64,000 nt of DNA, from NCBI GenBank assembly GCA_002633005.1, contig NMRA01000171.1, positions 666,669 to 730,668 of the forward strand, read 5' to 3'. How positions within the stretch are numbered: the first letter of the stretch is position 1; each line of letters begins with the position of its first letter. Positions 1-13,100 of this stretch are shown here, one piece after another. The stretch is from Phoronis australis. Lineage: Eukaryota; Phoronida; Phoronidae. The notes under the pieces were generated by a model. It had not been told where the DNA came from and did not search any database. It saw only the letters and a program-made list of their open reading frames with translations. The position numbers and the translations under genes were made by a program.

Positions 1-641
1 GTCATTTCCATGAGAACATGGAAAAGAGTCAATAATTAATGCTGCAGGTAAATGGTCCAAAAAGACATGTAGGCAAGCACACATGCACATCGTCTGGCCA
101 CGTCAACCAATTACACTTTCAGACACTTGTCTGAATAGTCTGCAAATCCAGCACATTTGACATAATGTCTTTTACCATTACACTGCCCTTTACACAAAGA
201 ACTTCAATCAAATAACCTTTAAATTTCATGAAAAAAATCAGTTCTCTACCTTGTATATGCAGGTAACTAGTACATTATCCAAATGAAACATACATACCCA
301 AAGAACTATCAATACTGCAGTAATTTTCCATTTATTTCACACAAAAATAATTACCAAAATAGTCACTTTTCAAACTAAGACCTTGCTGCAAACTTTACTT
401 CAATTATTTTGTGTTACTAAATCTGCACACTACAGACCATGCTGGTAATACACCACTATGTTATTAATAATTTCTAATGGGGAGAAATTTGACAAAACAG
501 AACTTCACTTGTCGGCCGTATTGTGCGGTAAATAAGTGGAGAATCACCACCATGCGACCACAGCACTCTGCCACGAAGTCACTTTAAAATGACCACCGAC
601 CAAAAGAGTAAGAAAGTAGTTTTAATATAAAGAAACCCAAC
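1..641. other. COG4 intron, 3' part of gene off window
   Basis: This AT-rich stretch lies downstream of the sixth COG4 coding exon. The donor after 642 reads GTTGGG on the minus strand, so it is intronic. I looked on the minus strand for the next expected COG4 block and found no match, so the remaining exons should lie left of the window. Confidence 0.5.
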
Positions 642-3600
642 CTGAGCTGATAGATATTTAGAGAACTTTTGTAATCCTTCGTCGTGTAGTTTGAGAAGTG
701 GAAATACTTTGAAGAAACGTTCCACGGAGGCCACATCGCCGGCGTGTACAGCAGCATCAAATCTATTGTGTACGATTGACTTGAGTTTGGCCTCAGCCTC
801 ATGTAGCAAGTGAAATGATGTGTCCAGAGTACTGCTGCCTGGAAAACAGTAAGTACATAAGATGTTTACGCAGTAAATGTTAAACTATTCTTACGTAAAG
901 AGGTATTTTGTTTCAGGTGAGTCAATATCCTGCCAGCTACAGAAAGCAATTACCCGCATTGCATGACCATAGATGGCAAGAACAAGAATAAGACCATTAC
1001 AAAATAAAGATCCAATCTATTTGGATCTTCGGGCGGCTTTGTTCATCACAGGAATAGAATTGATTTGTCATTATATTGCTCTTAATTATGCTGTCTATGG
1101 ACATGTGATGATGGTCTCCCTGTAATAGAGTGGACTTTATTCACCAGATATAAAAGAAAGCAACTCAAGCTGGTCAGAAATACTAACTAGTTGTTTATTC
1201 AATTTGTCTACAAGAAAATCTGCATCCAACATTTATCCACTTAAAGAGCTACTGAACGTAGTTCTTTGTATTGGTGGTTTAGACTTCAGGTCCTGGCGAT
1301 GCATTTAGTTTGGCAGGGTATTAAGGATATGTGGCTTTTCTGAGAGCTCAACTACCTTTTTGTGGAGTTTATACTTTACACACAAACTAAGTAAAGTGCC
1401 TCTTTAACTTGTTGACGTATAAAATAAATATTAATAATTATGTGCACATGTGTCGATAAGATGTGAAAATTTCATTCAACGGATTTTACAATTATCACCC
1501 TAAGCACAGTTGAGTATTATGTTTCTCTATTAACTTCCACAAATGATTGACATAAACTGCATTTCAATAGTGAGTCGGTCACTGTTTGGTTTATGCACGT
1601 AAATGCAGAAACAGTATGCGGGTCTTGTGCTAGGTTATTTGTCACTTCCCTATTGTAGTTAATAAAAGCCAGGAATGGCAACCGATACTGAAAATGAAAA
1701 TAAGATATTAACCAAAGGTTTGCATTGTTAGTAATGATAACATAAACAATCTTAGCTTTCTCCTTCAAAAAGAACTTATAACAAAACTATGATTGTACAT
1801 ACCATCTGTAGCATCCGCTGTCATTCGTAAAACGTTTTCATCTAAACTCAGGAAACGGTGCACATGGGCTGCAGCCTAAATGGGAAAGTTGAAGTACATC
1901 TGAATTGTTGTGCAAAGTGAATCAGCGTACATTTTATCAAAAGCCGTACACCAGGTCGCAGCCAAGACCATTGTAGCATGTGATTGGTGAATGCGATGCT
2001 CTATCTATAGACACAATTGAAACACTGAAACTACCATCAATTCTACATTCAAACGTACTCAGACACAATAGCTTCACAAACCACTTTTAATGAACTGTGT
2101 GTCTGTAAATATTGCGGTTATTAACGTTTTAGCTACCAATGGGTGTACGATCTTTGATTAAGTAGGTCACTGGGGTTCATTTCACACTAGTTAAGGCCAC
2201 AAAGGATGCCCGTAGCTTTGGCAAGGACGTAATGATTCGGTAGAGTTTGTTGAACAGGGTTGCTTAGTGCTTGGTCTCAACTTGACGATCACATGTGATA
2301 ACTTGCAGTGATGATACAACAACTATCCAATTACCATTTTCAACCACACATCAATAAATAAATATCATCAAAACCTTAGAAATCATTTTCATGATGCACA
2401 CAAAAATCATCGTCAAATAGACAATATATGATTTGTATGCCAGTATCTTAAGAAAAACAAATTCAATGATAAAACATAACCCGTGAATTGCAAAAATTAT
2501 CTCTTAAAGCAAAATTCAAAAAACCCTGTTGTCACAAGCACAATTCCTGTCATTTCTCTTGTTGACCCAAATATTGATACGTGATCTCAACAAATATGGA
2601 GGTCAGAATACAATCAACAGGACAATGTGTGTTTACCTGTTCATAATCTTCATTCTGCAGTGCACTCTGAACACCATCAGTGCAGAACTTGAGATCTAAA
2701 ATGTCTTCCACTCTCTGCATACACGAAGTCACGCGACTCTGCAGCAAATACAAACAAGCCACAACTTTAAAGCGGCTGGTTCCTTCAAAGAAACTAACAT
2801 TTCATTTCGACATTTACCCCTATAAAATTATGTCAATTTATACCCAACTCAGATGAGACATGGTTTTGGGGCTTGGAAAAAAGCAATTCATTATTATTTG
2901 GGATCATGCTCATAAAATGACACGTCGTGACAAGCTTAAGTGTAAAAGCCTAGTTTTAAGCCATGACAAACTCATCGCCATTTATTTTGCACACGACAAA
3001 CTGTCAGTAAATGAATCTTGTTTTCATTTATTATCAGAGCATTGTTTGATGCTCAAACCAAATCAATTTGAAAATGTAAGATCAAGCACAGACAAGTTAA
3101 CATGACTTGGAAACCTTAAATTGAAAATCTTAGAATCCCTGGTCAAATTTAAGCTAGTCACCTTTGCCAGATCAAGTTGCCGGACTTTACTGCTGACGTT
3201 TTCAGCTAGTTTTGACGTAAATGATACCATGCCAGACAGCTGTTTGGAATCGTCATGGATAACATGAAGATTAGGCCTGGAGAGAAACAAGCAAAGGCAA
3301 AACACTAACATGAGGCTGCGTGAGAAATGGAAAGTTAAACTTTCCTCAAAATCTTATAATTTTTGCAAACAAGTCTCTGTGTGTCATACATATAAAGTTG
3401 AGCTTCATTCAAAATCTTTGATTTTTGCAAATTAACATTGTTAATGCAAATTACTTCATATGCACCAACAGCGTAAACTTAACTGCGCTGCTTTTTTATT
3501 TCAAAATTGAGCTAAACACACGTGAGAACTTCTTGATAAGACTACTTACAGCATATTGTGGAGTGTCTGCATCTTGGACTCCAGTGAGGTCTGGTGTTCT

Positions 3601-4710
3601 AGCAAAAGGTCAAGCTCCGAAGAGATTTTATCCTGAAAAAAAAGTGAGAATTAAGCAGTTATGCTCAAGACAGACAATCTAACAGTAAGTATTTGTTCAA
3701 GGTAATTGGCTACCTTAGTGACTAAGGACAAAATTATGCAACTTTTTAAAGATTTAATTCTAGACCACTATTTTAAAATTCTTGGCGATCATAGATTCTC
3801 AGGATGAAAAATGAACACTGCGCGCAGTGGGTGGTATGACGTCATATCCCCTGGAGTGTGTAGTGTAAAAATGGATCGATTTTGGGAACCGAATGAAGGA
3901 CTGCTCGAAGAAAAAGTTTGATAACAAGTTTGAAGGAATTAAATACATCGATAGCCTCCTAGGCTAAGGTGTCCCTCTATGTGCAAAAGGTATTTATAAC
4001 AACGTGAATTTGATGTTTTAGTCAGTTGAGGCATAATTCCCAGAAAACCTTGCGGCGTATGAAGCTCCTATAGCGGATGGGAGCTACACCGTCTCGACTC
4101 TAGTGAGTGACAGTGAGTCAGCTAGAGACAGTGGTCACTCAGGTCAGTGTGTACTTGGTCTTGGATAGTAGACAACATATTTGAATATTAATAGTTAATT
4201 GTTTGAAGTGATCCTTATAAAAGGCTGTTGTGAAAGTGCTTCCGGTGAATCATATATGAGCCCCTGTTAGCCACTCGCTAACGGGCAATTGCATATTAGC
4301 ATTAGCTGAATGGTTAGCACGCTCGCCGGACGCCGGTTAAATCGGTCGCTGGTTCGATTCCCGAGGTTGGGCAATCTCGGCTATTAAGACAAGGCGTTAG
4401 CGTAGTTACTCTTCTTCATTGTTCGTGTACTTAATTAACAACAGGTTTGACCTGTTTGTATTAGTCATTAGTGGTTATTACTGCCTGGTCTAATCGTTCA
4501 ATCTCCATCCACCTAAAATCACAGAACATAGCTACCTTTCAAACAAACCCACAGTCAATTTCTGACACAAACATTAATTCGTTTTTAAAAAAATAAGACC
4601 TCTTGTTGGCATAACTCCTGAAATTCCAATTTCATGCTGTCCATATCCCTCATATTTTCAAAAGTTTCAGGGGACTGGGACGTGGCATCCGAATTCATGG
4701 AGGCAGCCAT
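642..4710 (-). CDS. COG4: Conserved oligomeric Golgi complex subunit 4, 5' part (six exons)
   Basis: COG4 is a lobe-A subunit of the COG tether, a cytosolic complex at Golgi membranes that captures recycling vesicles; its N-terminal region binds the SM protein Sly1. Coding exons on the minus strand are 4710-4600, 3632-3550, 3276-3162, 2738-2637, 1875-1803 and 838-642. They sum to 681 bp (227 codons) with all phases compatible. The translation aligns nearly without gaps to the human N-terminal third as I recall it. Landmarks are LCQQEDKISSELDLLLEH, NLAENVSSKVRQLDLAK-like (here KLAENVSSKVRQLDLAK), EDILDLKFCTDGVQSAL and VERFFKVFPLLKLHDEGL. The start at 4710 is the first ATG of the frame and gives a 37-residue first exon. 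The exon 1 donor is GTCTTA, weak but supported by exact colinearity across the junction. The gene is partial: about 70% of the protein lies off the left edge. Confidence 0.93.
4296..4368 (+). repeat. tRNA-derived element (SINE head or decayed tRNA)
   Basis: A perfect A-box-like TAGCTGAATGG starts at 4303, and a perfect B box GGTTCGATTCC starts at 4351. The spacing is about right for an internal RNA polymerase III promoter. The acceptor and T stems do not pair well, so it is not an intact tRNA. It lies in COG4 intron 1 on the opposite strand. A tRNA-derived SINE is the likeliest reading. Confidence 0.5.
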
Positions 4711-4776
4711 TTTCCGGAACAACAGAGAATTGTGGGATAGCTGTGTGATAGGTCGCCATTGTTGTTGCCGGTACAG
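4711..4776. promoter_or_regulatory. Divergent COG4/SF3B3 promoter with ETS site
   Basis: The COG4 ATG (minus) is at 4710. On the plus strand a good donor CAG|GTAATG follows 4776, and a pyrimidine-rich acceptor ends at 7098, nine bases before the SF3B3 ATG. This suggests a short noncoding first SF3B3 exon ending at 4776, so both genes start within roughly 70 bp. A palindromic ETS/GABP site TTCCGGAA sits at 4712-4719, a common motif of TATA-less divergent housekeeping promoters. The UTR exon is inferred; no transcript evidence is available here. Confidence 0.55.
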
Positions 4777-7098
4777 GTAATGTTTTAGTTTTTATCTACT
4801 AACATCTTCGCTACTAAGATTCAAAAACGTGTGCAAGAAATTGAATGAACATCCTTTAGATACAGTTTTATATATTTTGAGCTTGATGACTACTGGGTAT
4901 TAATTTTACTTCATGAAAAAGCGAGGCATTGAGCAGTCATGTCGGACCATTGATCAAGTAGCTTGCAAAATCACAGGCTGTATTCCTCAGACCAAGACAT
5001 TTGGTTGCACTTTGGCGAAAAAAAAGCAATCCTACCCCCAAATGTATGAATTCTTTACCATTGTTCTACATGGCACTGGTCGGAAGCAGCGATCCCTGAT
5101 TTTGAGAACCAGGCGATCACTGAATAACGACCCGGTTCCCAGTATCGCCTATCGTAGGGAGGACAACGTTTTTTAATTTTTTTTAAAATACCCATGTGTC
5201 ATACATTTTTGAAAAGCCCTTGGTGTGAGAAATGAAATGGTACAAAAATCAGAAAAATTGGATGAGCGGTTGACGAGAAAATGGCCGTTGAAACGCGACG
5301 ATTATGCGTAAAATATCTGCCTTTTTACATAATTTCGTAAAAAATAAAAGAATATACATGTGCTGCATATAAAAAGATTCGTCTAATTGAGACAAACATG
5401 ATGGTGTGTATTATATAAAATTTGGATCGATTTCTACAGAGATATTGCTGTTTAAGTGTGATGTTATAGCATATAGAACAGGCTCATCATGTTTGATGAA
5501 AACAATGGATTACACAGCTTAAAAGATAACGAGCAAAGACACCACATCAGCTCAGAAATAAATACATCTAAGCTAGGAGGAAATTTCACATCAAATCACA
5601 AGATCACATTGGTGGATTTGGGGGGGCAAGGGGGCCTGGCCCGTGCCCCCCTAAAACTCCCATATTATTTCATTTGGCAGTTTGAGGGTGCAAATATCTT
5701 ACGGATAAAATCCTGCGTAATACTCTGCCCTGCCCCCCCCCTTCTATCTAAAAATCCTAGATCTGCCCCTGAATACTACTACATGGGCAACACATCATTG
5801 CCCGACAGTGACAGGGGGCTGGGGGAGGCTACACTGTGATCCCCACTTTTTTCAGTGCTGGGTGCCACCCATGTACTATTAAATTGTATCATGACAAAAA
5901 ACATCAGAAAGTAGACAAAAGACCATTTGGGAAAACAAATCACTCTTAACATAAAGGATTTCATCATTTACGCAACAAAAACTTTGTAACAACTTTATTT
6001 CGAACGGTGAAGTTGCGATGCCATTGAACTTCAACGTAGCCGATGGTGGCGCTGACATGCGGCGACTTAGTGAACTAACGACTGCTGTTTGAAAAGTGCC
6101 AATGCGCAGCAGTTTGACAGAATTTCTGAAAATTAAATAATTACCAATTAAAAGAGTGATAAATTCCTCATCTAAAAATCGGGGGGGCATATTGCGCAAC
6201 TGGAAAAACATCAATCTCCCGACCGACCAAAATTAGGCCTTCCGGACGATCGAAAACTCGCCATGAAAACTTGGCCTTGACTTCAAGAAAACAACTTGAG
6301 GAGATGCGCACGCATCTAAACTACATCCTGTCCAAATTTCATGTTTGTATTTGAGAGTATAGTGCTCTTTTGGATAGGAGGAACAAGAGGTACTTTTTCG
6401 AAAGTTGATTGCATGGCAGAAAATCGTGCGCTAAAAAAAGCTTACAAAAAATGATTTATCAGCGCTAATTTGATACAAAAAGATTACAAACTTACAAATA
6501 AAGACTAAGGTAACGATTTATAACACAAAATTGTCTTATAGTTAACTTTGAAGTTTGAAATCGGGTAATTTACCGACGTGGGTTTTACACGGAGGCAGAT
6601 ATGGAGCACCGTGACCTACTTTTTGATTGTCCTCCCTACCTATCGCACCACAGGCATAGGCGTCCGCGGCTTGTGATCGTCCCCAATACACTACATACAA
6701 TACTACAAGGTATGACACTCCCGACTAGAAATTCCACGGGTGCTTCACTTAAGCCGTCCATAGCAAACATAAAACTCAATGAATTTACACAAAACAGGGT
6801 TTCAACAAACCATCAATTGTTCTTCTAGTACTATTCACGGTGTCTCCAGCGAGCACAAAAATGTTCCCAAAAAGCCTACACATCAGTTCTTTGACGTTTC
6901 AAGGTCAAATGGGAATTGAAGTTGTCAAAACTGTCAACAATGTGACCTAAAAAGTTGTAGAGTGAGCATAAGTTAGGTTGTTGGTCACCTAGATGGCGAG
7001 CAAATTTACTTTACTGTAGCGATTCAAGATCTGGATTGCTTAGGAGACACCAACACCTGAGTGGTCAACTGAATTATGAATGTCTTCTTCTTTTGAAG
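4777..7098 (+). other. Probable SF3B3 5'UTR intron
   Basis: This 2.3 kb stretch runs from a donor-like site GTAATG to an acceptor with tract TTCTTCTTTTGAAG. It has only short, low-complexity ORFs that I do not believe. A decayed inverted-repeat element (5607-5771) is its only recognisable content. Confidence 0.45.
5607..5771. mobile_element. GGCGGATCTA-type MITE relic
   Basis: The left end reads CATTGGTGGATTTGGGGGGG, and the right end reads ATCCTAGATCTGCCCCTG, an imperfect inverted match. Poly-G and poly-C tracts lie just inside the ends. The same end pattern recurs at 34790, 39979 and near 63500. Confidence 0.5.
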
Positions 7099-7107
7099 GT
7101 GTTCAAG

Positions 7108-10100
7108 ATGTTTCTGTACAACTTGACCCTGCAACGTGCCACTGGCATCACACATGCCGTGCACGGCAACTTTTCCGGCAGTAAACAGCAAGAGATTGTC
7201 GTCTCGCGTGGCAAAATATTGGAGTTGTTGCGACCAGACCCCAACACTGGCAAAGTGTATACCTTGTTATCGGTTGAAATATTTGGTGTAATCCGGTCAT
7301 TGATGCCGTTCCGACTGACAGGAGGAACGAAAGGTTAGTAGAACTGGTAATAACATGAAAATTGCAGGAGGTATGTTGGTAGAAATGCTTGATCTGATAG
7401 TTTTTGATAGATTGTATCTGACTTTCATTTGTTTAACGTAGTTGTTCTTCATGTAAATTGATACAAAAATACTATCATAGCACTTCTTAGTCTCAGGTGC
7501 TAATCTTTTTCAACAAAGCTGTATTTCATAATTATGAGTATTGAGTTTTTGCTCAAAATTTGTTGCAATCTATGAATTATTCCTGGTATTTAGAATTGCG
7601 TTATTGCGCGAAAACACGCTGCAAAATCTCACCAGTTTCGGACACAATATTTCAGATAGGGGAAATTTTAGCTTCATGCTAGTTTCAAATGTTCTGGTTG
7701 TGTAACTTAGCTGCTATCTGACAAGATTTTTAAAATGTTGGGCATTCACTGCACTGTTCAAAGTTTCTAATGAATACAAAAGGACAGCTGTGCCAATTGT
7801 TTTTCATGTGAATGAGTTAGTGTTGAACCTAACTGCTCTTTGCTGAACAGTTTTACAATATTCCTCACCATACACATATTCTCGCTTACAGACTATGTCA
7901 TTGTGGGTTCTGACTCGGGTAGGATAGTTATCCTGGAGTACATTCCGTCCAAGAACCAGTTTGAGAAGGTGCACCAGGAAACATTTGGAAAGAGTGGCTG
8001 CCGTCGTATTGTACCCGGCCAGTTCTTGGCTATTGACCCCAAAGGCAGGGCAGTCATGATAGGTAATTGACCATCCATGACCAGTCTTGATAGGATGACT
8101 TCTAGCACATGTCTGTTTTGCTTGAGCGGTCGGCATGAGTTTAATACGTTTTTCCTGCTGAAAGCTTTCTGAGTTTGTTTGACTCGCAGCCCAGCTCCAC
8201 AGTAATTGTTCCTATCGATACTGTGGCGTTACTAACTGCGTAGACTAATGAAGTGCTGCTATATCACATGGCATGTTGGTTGGTGTGTGGTACGAAGTTC
8301 TACGACAAGAGCATAACATGTATTCCTGGCCCTATTGTCCATGAGAAATGTATAATTGGTCAGATTAAAATTGAATGCAGAGCATTGGTTTATTTTGATA
8401 CTACTAAAACTGTTAAATGTGTACCCTCCTTCATGAGGTTTCCTGGTCTATATTACGTTGCTGGGGAATTTCTTTATTGGTGAATTTCTAAGAAAGCTAA
8501 ATGAACTGTTTGGGTCATGACCAACTGACGTAGCTGTATATGTTATGTGAGACTTTGAGTGCTCCAACTCCGACTCGGTTTGTGTAGTGTGTAATAGTCA
8601 CTCAGCTTATCTGTCTCCACTCCAGGTGCTGTTGAGAAGCAAAAGCTGGTGTACATTCTCAACAGAGATGCCCAGGCCAGACTGACCATATCTTCACCTC
8701 TTGAGGCACACAAGTCAAACACACTGGTCTATCACATGGTGGGGGTGGACGTCGGCTTTGAGAATCCCACGTTTGCCTGCTTGGAAATAGACTACGAGGT
8801 AAGATGTTATGTGCCTGTTACCTATTAGATAAACACACCAGAATTTGACAGTCATTAAGTTATACAATGGGAATGTAGATTTGGTAGTCCTATAGATCAA
8901 CCTAAGGGGGTGTTGTTTGTCCGCATTAATACTTGTTTATTGGACAAAGCTACATAGTTCAACAGTCCACAAAGTACTGTGTAAATTTACTTGCGCTTTG
9001 GTACATTTTAAATATTACCTGCAGTAAATAGAATGAATGGTCTTTACCCTGACTCATTGTAACACCTATGGTCACTGAGTAAAAAAGACGTCTGTTAATT
9101 TCAGCCAAGGTTTTGTGCGTTTTTTTAATGCTTACGAGGGCACTGAAATCAGATTTTCTTAGTGATGAGCAAAAAACAAATTCCACATTTTTGGTCCTCC
9201 CAGGTGAATTTTCTTTTTATGCGCCCACATATTTATATGTGGACGTATTATACCGTCATCTCCGTCCGTCCGGGCGGCGTCCGTCTGGCGTCCGGCGTCC
9301 GTCTGGCGTCCGTCTGGCGTCCGGCGTCCGCTGCTTTATCTCCAAAACCCTTTGACACACGTTCATGAAATTTGGCACATATGTTCCATTCATGAATGGG
9401 ACGGCATATGTGAACTTTCGGACGGATCCGACTACCGGTGTGCCCCCTAGTGGCAATTTTAGTTTTTTACGCTTATCTTTGTATCTTCAAAAGTCCTGAA
9501 CAGATTTTCATAAAATTTGGTATGTAGGCACCTATTAGTGAGATGATGCTATCCTCCCGTTTTCGGATGGTTTCGACGTAGTTTGCGCCACCTAGTGGCC
9601 GTTTTTATTGTTTTCGTGTCTGTTTTTTGTGTCCACCCCTCTATCAACCAAACTGCTCAAAGGATGATTGTGAAAATTGGCTTGTATGCGCTTACTATAA
9701 AGAGGACGGTTGACGATGATTTTCCGACGATTTNNNNNNNNNNNNNNNNNNNNNNNNNNNNNNNNNNNNNNNNNNNNNNNNNNNNNNNNNNNNNNNNNNN
9801 NNNNNNNNNNNNNNNNNNNNNNNNNNNNNNNNNNNNNNNNNNNNNNNNNNNNNNNNNNNNNNNNNNNNNNNNNNNNNNNNNNNNNNNNNNNNNNNNNNNN
9901 NNNNNNNNNNNNNNNNNNNNNNNNNNNNNNNNNNNNNNNNNNNNNNNNNNGACTATGAAGGAAAAGTTCCAAGTAGAAATTTGTTTCTGGCATTCTAATG
10001 CTGTGCTAATCTCGTATGTTGGTAAATTTGTTTTTAATTCTGTTTCTGTGGTGCTTTAAGCAACTGATATATAGGATGTGCTTGTATTATGAAGATCACT

Positions 10101-13100
10101 CACATTTTGCCCCTAGCCTATTGAGGAGACAATGACCATGCCTTTCCATTTTGCAAAGTACAACATACTACATATATGCCCTCTACTGGCCACTTTATGG
10201 TACCAATAAACAACCCTAGAAGGCTACCGTATGTGGTGCAATTGTGGGCGCATTTCAACGCTCTGCGTTGCTCTTGTTTGAAAAAGTGGAGAACAAACGT
10301 TCTGCACCAATAACTAGATTTTCAAAAAAAAAACAGACTTTCTGGCCTTGTGTGATATTGGTCAGTGGTGTTGTGTGACGGACAGAAGTCATATATAAGG
10401 TGTCCAGATTTTGAGAACCAATTTGATGCTTGTTATTCAGTAGAGAAAACTGGTTCACAAAATGCTGGGACGTTATATCTGACTATTACTCTGCGACACA
10501 TCTAGGCCACTCTAGTGTCACACCTAGCTCTGTGTTGCAGGAAGCCGACTCGGACCCCACTGGCGATGCTGGTCATAAGACCCAGCAGATGTTGACCTAC
10601 TATGAGCTGGACCTGGGTCTCAACCATGTTGTCAGGAAGTACTCTGAACAGCTGGAGGAACATGCCAACTTTCTCATTACAGGTAGGCTGGCTGTGGACC
10701 TTGTTGGTGCAATGCAATTGTAAAGTAACCGGTTGGCTTTGTTGCTATGATGTTCCATTGTTGTGCAGGTGTCACAAAACGTTCTGTGTATCCCCAATCC
10801 ATTAATATCTGAAATCGGTGTTTTTGGTGACTGGATTTTAGTTTTCTACATTTTCCATTTCGAAAGCTGATTCTAGTTAATAGCATAGTTGCCATTTATA
10901 GTTTCTGTCTATGAACAGATTATGTTACTTTAAACCTGTTTTTATCCCATTGTTCTGTGTTGTTTCCAGTGCCTGGTGGCAACGAGGGGCCCAGTGGTGT
11001 GCTTATTTGTTCTGAAAACTACATAACGTACAAAAACTTCGGTGACCAACCAGACATCAGGTGTCCCATCCCAAGGAGAAGGGTAAGAGAACAAAAGAGA
11101 TCTCAAGCTGTTTTATTTTATGAGGTCACAGCCTTGTTGATTTTCAAATGGCACTGTGCGTTTGCGTGCATCAATGAAATTACAAGATGCTAATATTGTC
11201 CAACTTAGAAACGCAGCCCAGCTCCATAGTAGTTGTCCTCATCGATACTGTGGCGTTTCTACCTGCGTAGACTAATGAAGTGCTGCTATATCACACGCCA
11301 TGTTGGTTGGTGTGTGGTACGAAGCTCTACGACAAACACACATTACTGGGTTGTTATGAAAGTTCTGGATATCATAACTGTAATTGTCAAGTTGGATTAC
11401 TAAAAGTAATGACTAAACGTAATGACTAAACTTAAGACAGCTCTTTGCAGACAACTTTCCAAGCCTTCTGCTCTGTCTCCACCGGTGTAAGACAAAGTAG
11501 ATGGATTTCAACTAGATACAGGTTACAAGAGTAAATTTGCTTGTAGTTAAGTAGTCACAAGCAGAACTGTTTCAATTCATCTCCTCAGCTTAACTGTGGT
11601 ATGTTCACTGTGTTCAGTTTGAAAGTAAATTGTATAGACAACTGAGAAAGCAATGATTTTGTGTCCAGTAATGATGTCCGTAACTTGTGTTTGACAGAAT
11701 GATCTGGATGACCCTGAGCGAGGTATGATCTTCGCATGCAGCGCTACACACAAGACCAAATCAATGTTCTTTTTCCTGGCTCAGACTGAACAAGGCGACA
11801 TCTTTAAGATCACGTTGGAAACTGATGAGGACATGGTAGGTGTTGATTACTGTACATAGAATTTGTGATTAGTAGATTTAGTGCTGAAAGTTTATATTGT
11901 GAATGGCAATAGTTAACTGCTTAATAGACATGTTTGGTCTGTGTTGACAGTCGAGGGACTATAGGTAACAAACTAAACAAATTTAGGTAGTGCACTTGAG
12001 CCTTGCATTGGATATTTCTTGCAAAATCAAGGGTGAGCAATGAGCATTTACGCGACCGGTTAAGTGTTCAGATAATGACAGTTGTGTCGGCCACCTCACT
12101 AGTAAGAGTTAAATGAGGATTTTGTGGAATGCAGTAAGTGTACAGCTTTGTAAGTTTCTGGTGACCAAATTGGGTATATTTTGGTAGCTGTGATTCTTCG
12201 TAGACAGTCTTGGGCACTAAATTAATGTTATGACTGTATAAGTTCAGGGTGCTTGTTTAAATAGAACACTGATTCAAAGTGGAAATTGGGAACATTTTGG
12301 TGGTATGTGTTTAAGTGAGCATGGGTACTACTAACATGTGGACTGATAGGTCATTAAAATTAATCATCAATATTCAGTGGTGTGCATTGAGCTGTGAACA
12401 TAGGCGGTTACTTATGTATTGATATGTCATTCAAATTACGGCATCATAGTTCAGGGGTGGACATTGAGGTGAACATAGGTGTTGGTCCACATAGTGCCAT
12501 TTCATATTAACTGCATCACTGCTGTTCGACACTGGTCTTGTGTATTACCTGTCCTAAAATTTTTTTCAAGCTCAAAGGCCTAATGCGGCCAGCTGTTGTG
12601 TCGCTAATTCACTAGACCATAACTTGACCACGTTTGCCCGATTATATTCGCAGGTGACTGAAATTCGCCTCAAATACTTTGACACTGTACCAGTTGCTAG
12701 CGCTATGTGTGTGCTGAAGACGGGCTTCTTGATGGTCGCCTCAGAATTTGCAAATCAGTGAGTCACTGTCTTTGAATTTTTGTCTGACTGACTAATCAAA
12801 GGGAATAATTTTGATGCATCAAACATCTTGTATTAAGTGGGGCTTTCTTACGAATGCTGTGATTAATTGAGCTTTGATGTTTGCGCATTGGCTCCAATTC
12901 CGTGCGAATACTTAATATCCAGACTTCTTAACTTAAAATAGTTGCTTGACTCAGCATTATTGTATCTCCACAGTTACCTGTACCAGATTGCCCACCTTGG
13001 TGATGACGATGACGAGCCTGAGTTCAGTAGTGCCATGCCCCTGGAGGAGGGGGACACCTTCTTCTTCGCGCCTCGCCCTCTCAAGAACTTGGTTGTTGTC

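Noticed and set aside
9583-10059. Frames spanning N runs (also at 34926 and 63029)
   Set aside because: They exist only because N is read through, and they lie in transposon sequence.
10754-10820. Box C-like ATGATGT and box D-like CTGA in SF3B3 intron 4
   Set aside because: No terminal stem and no recognisable rRNA guide.
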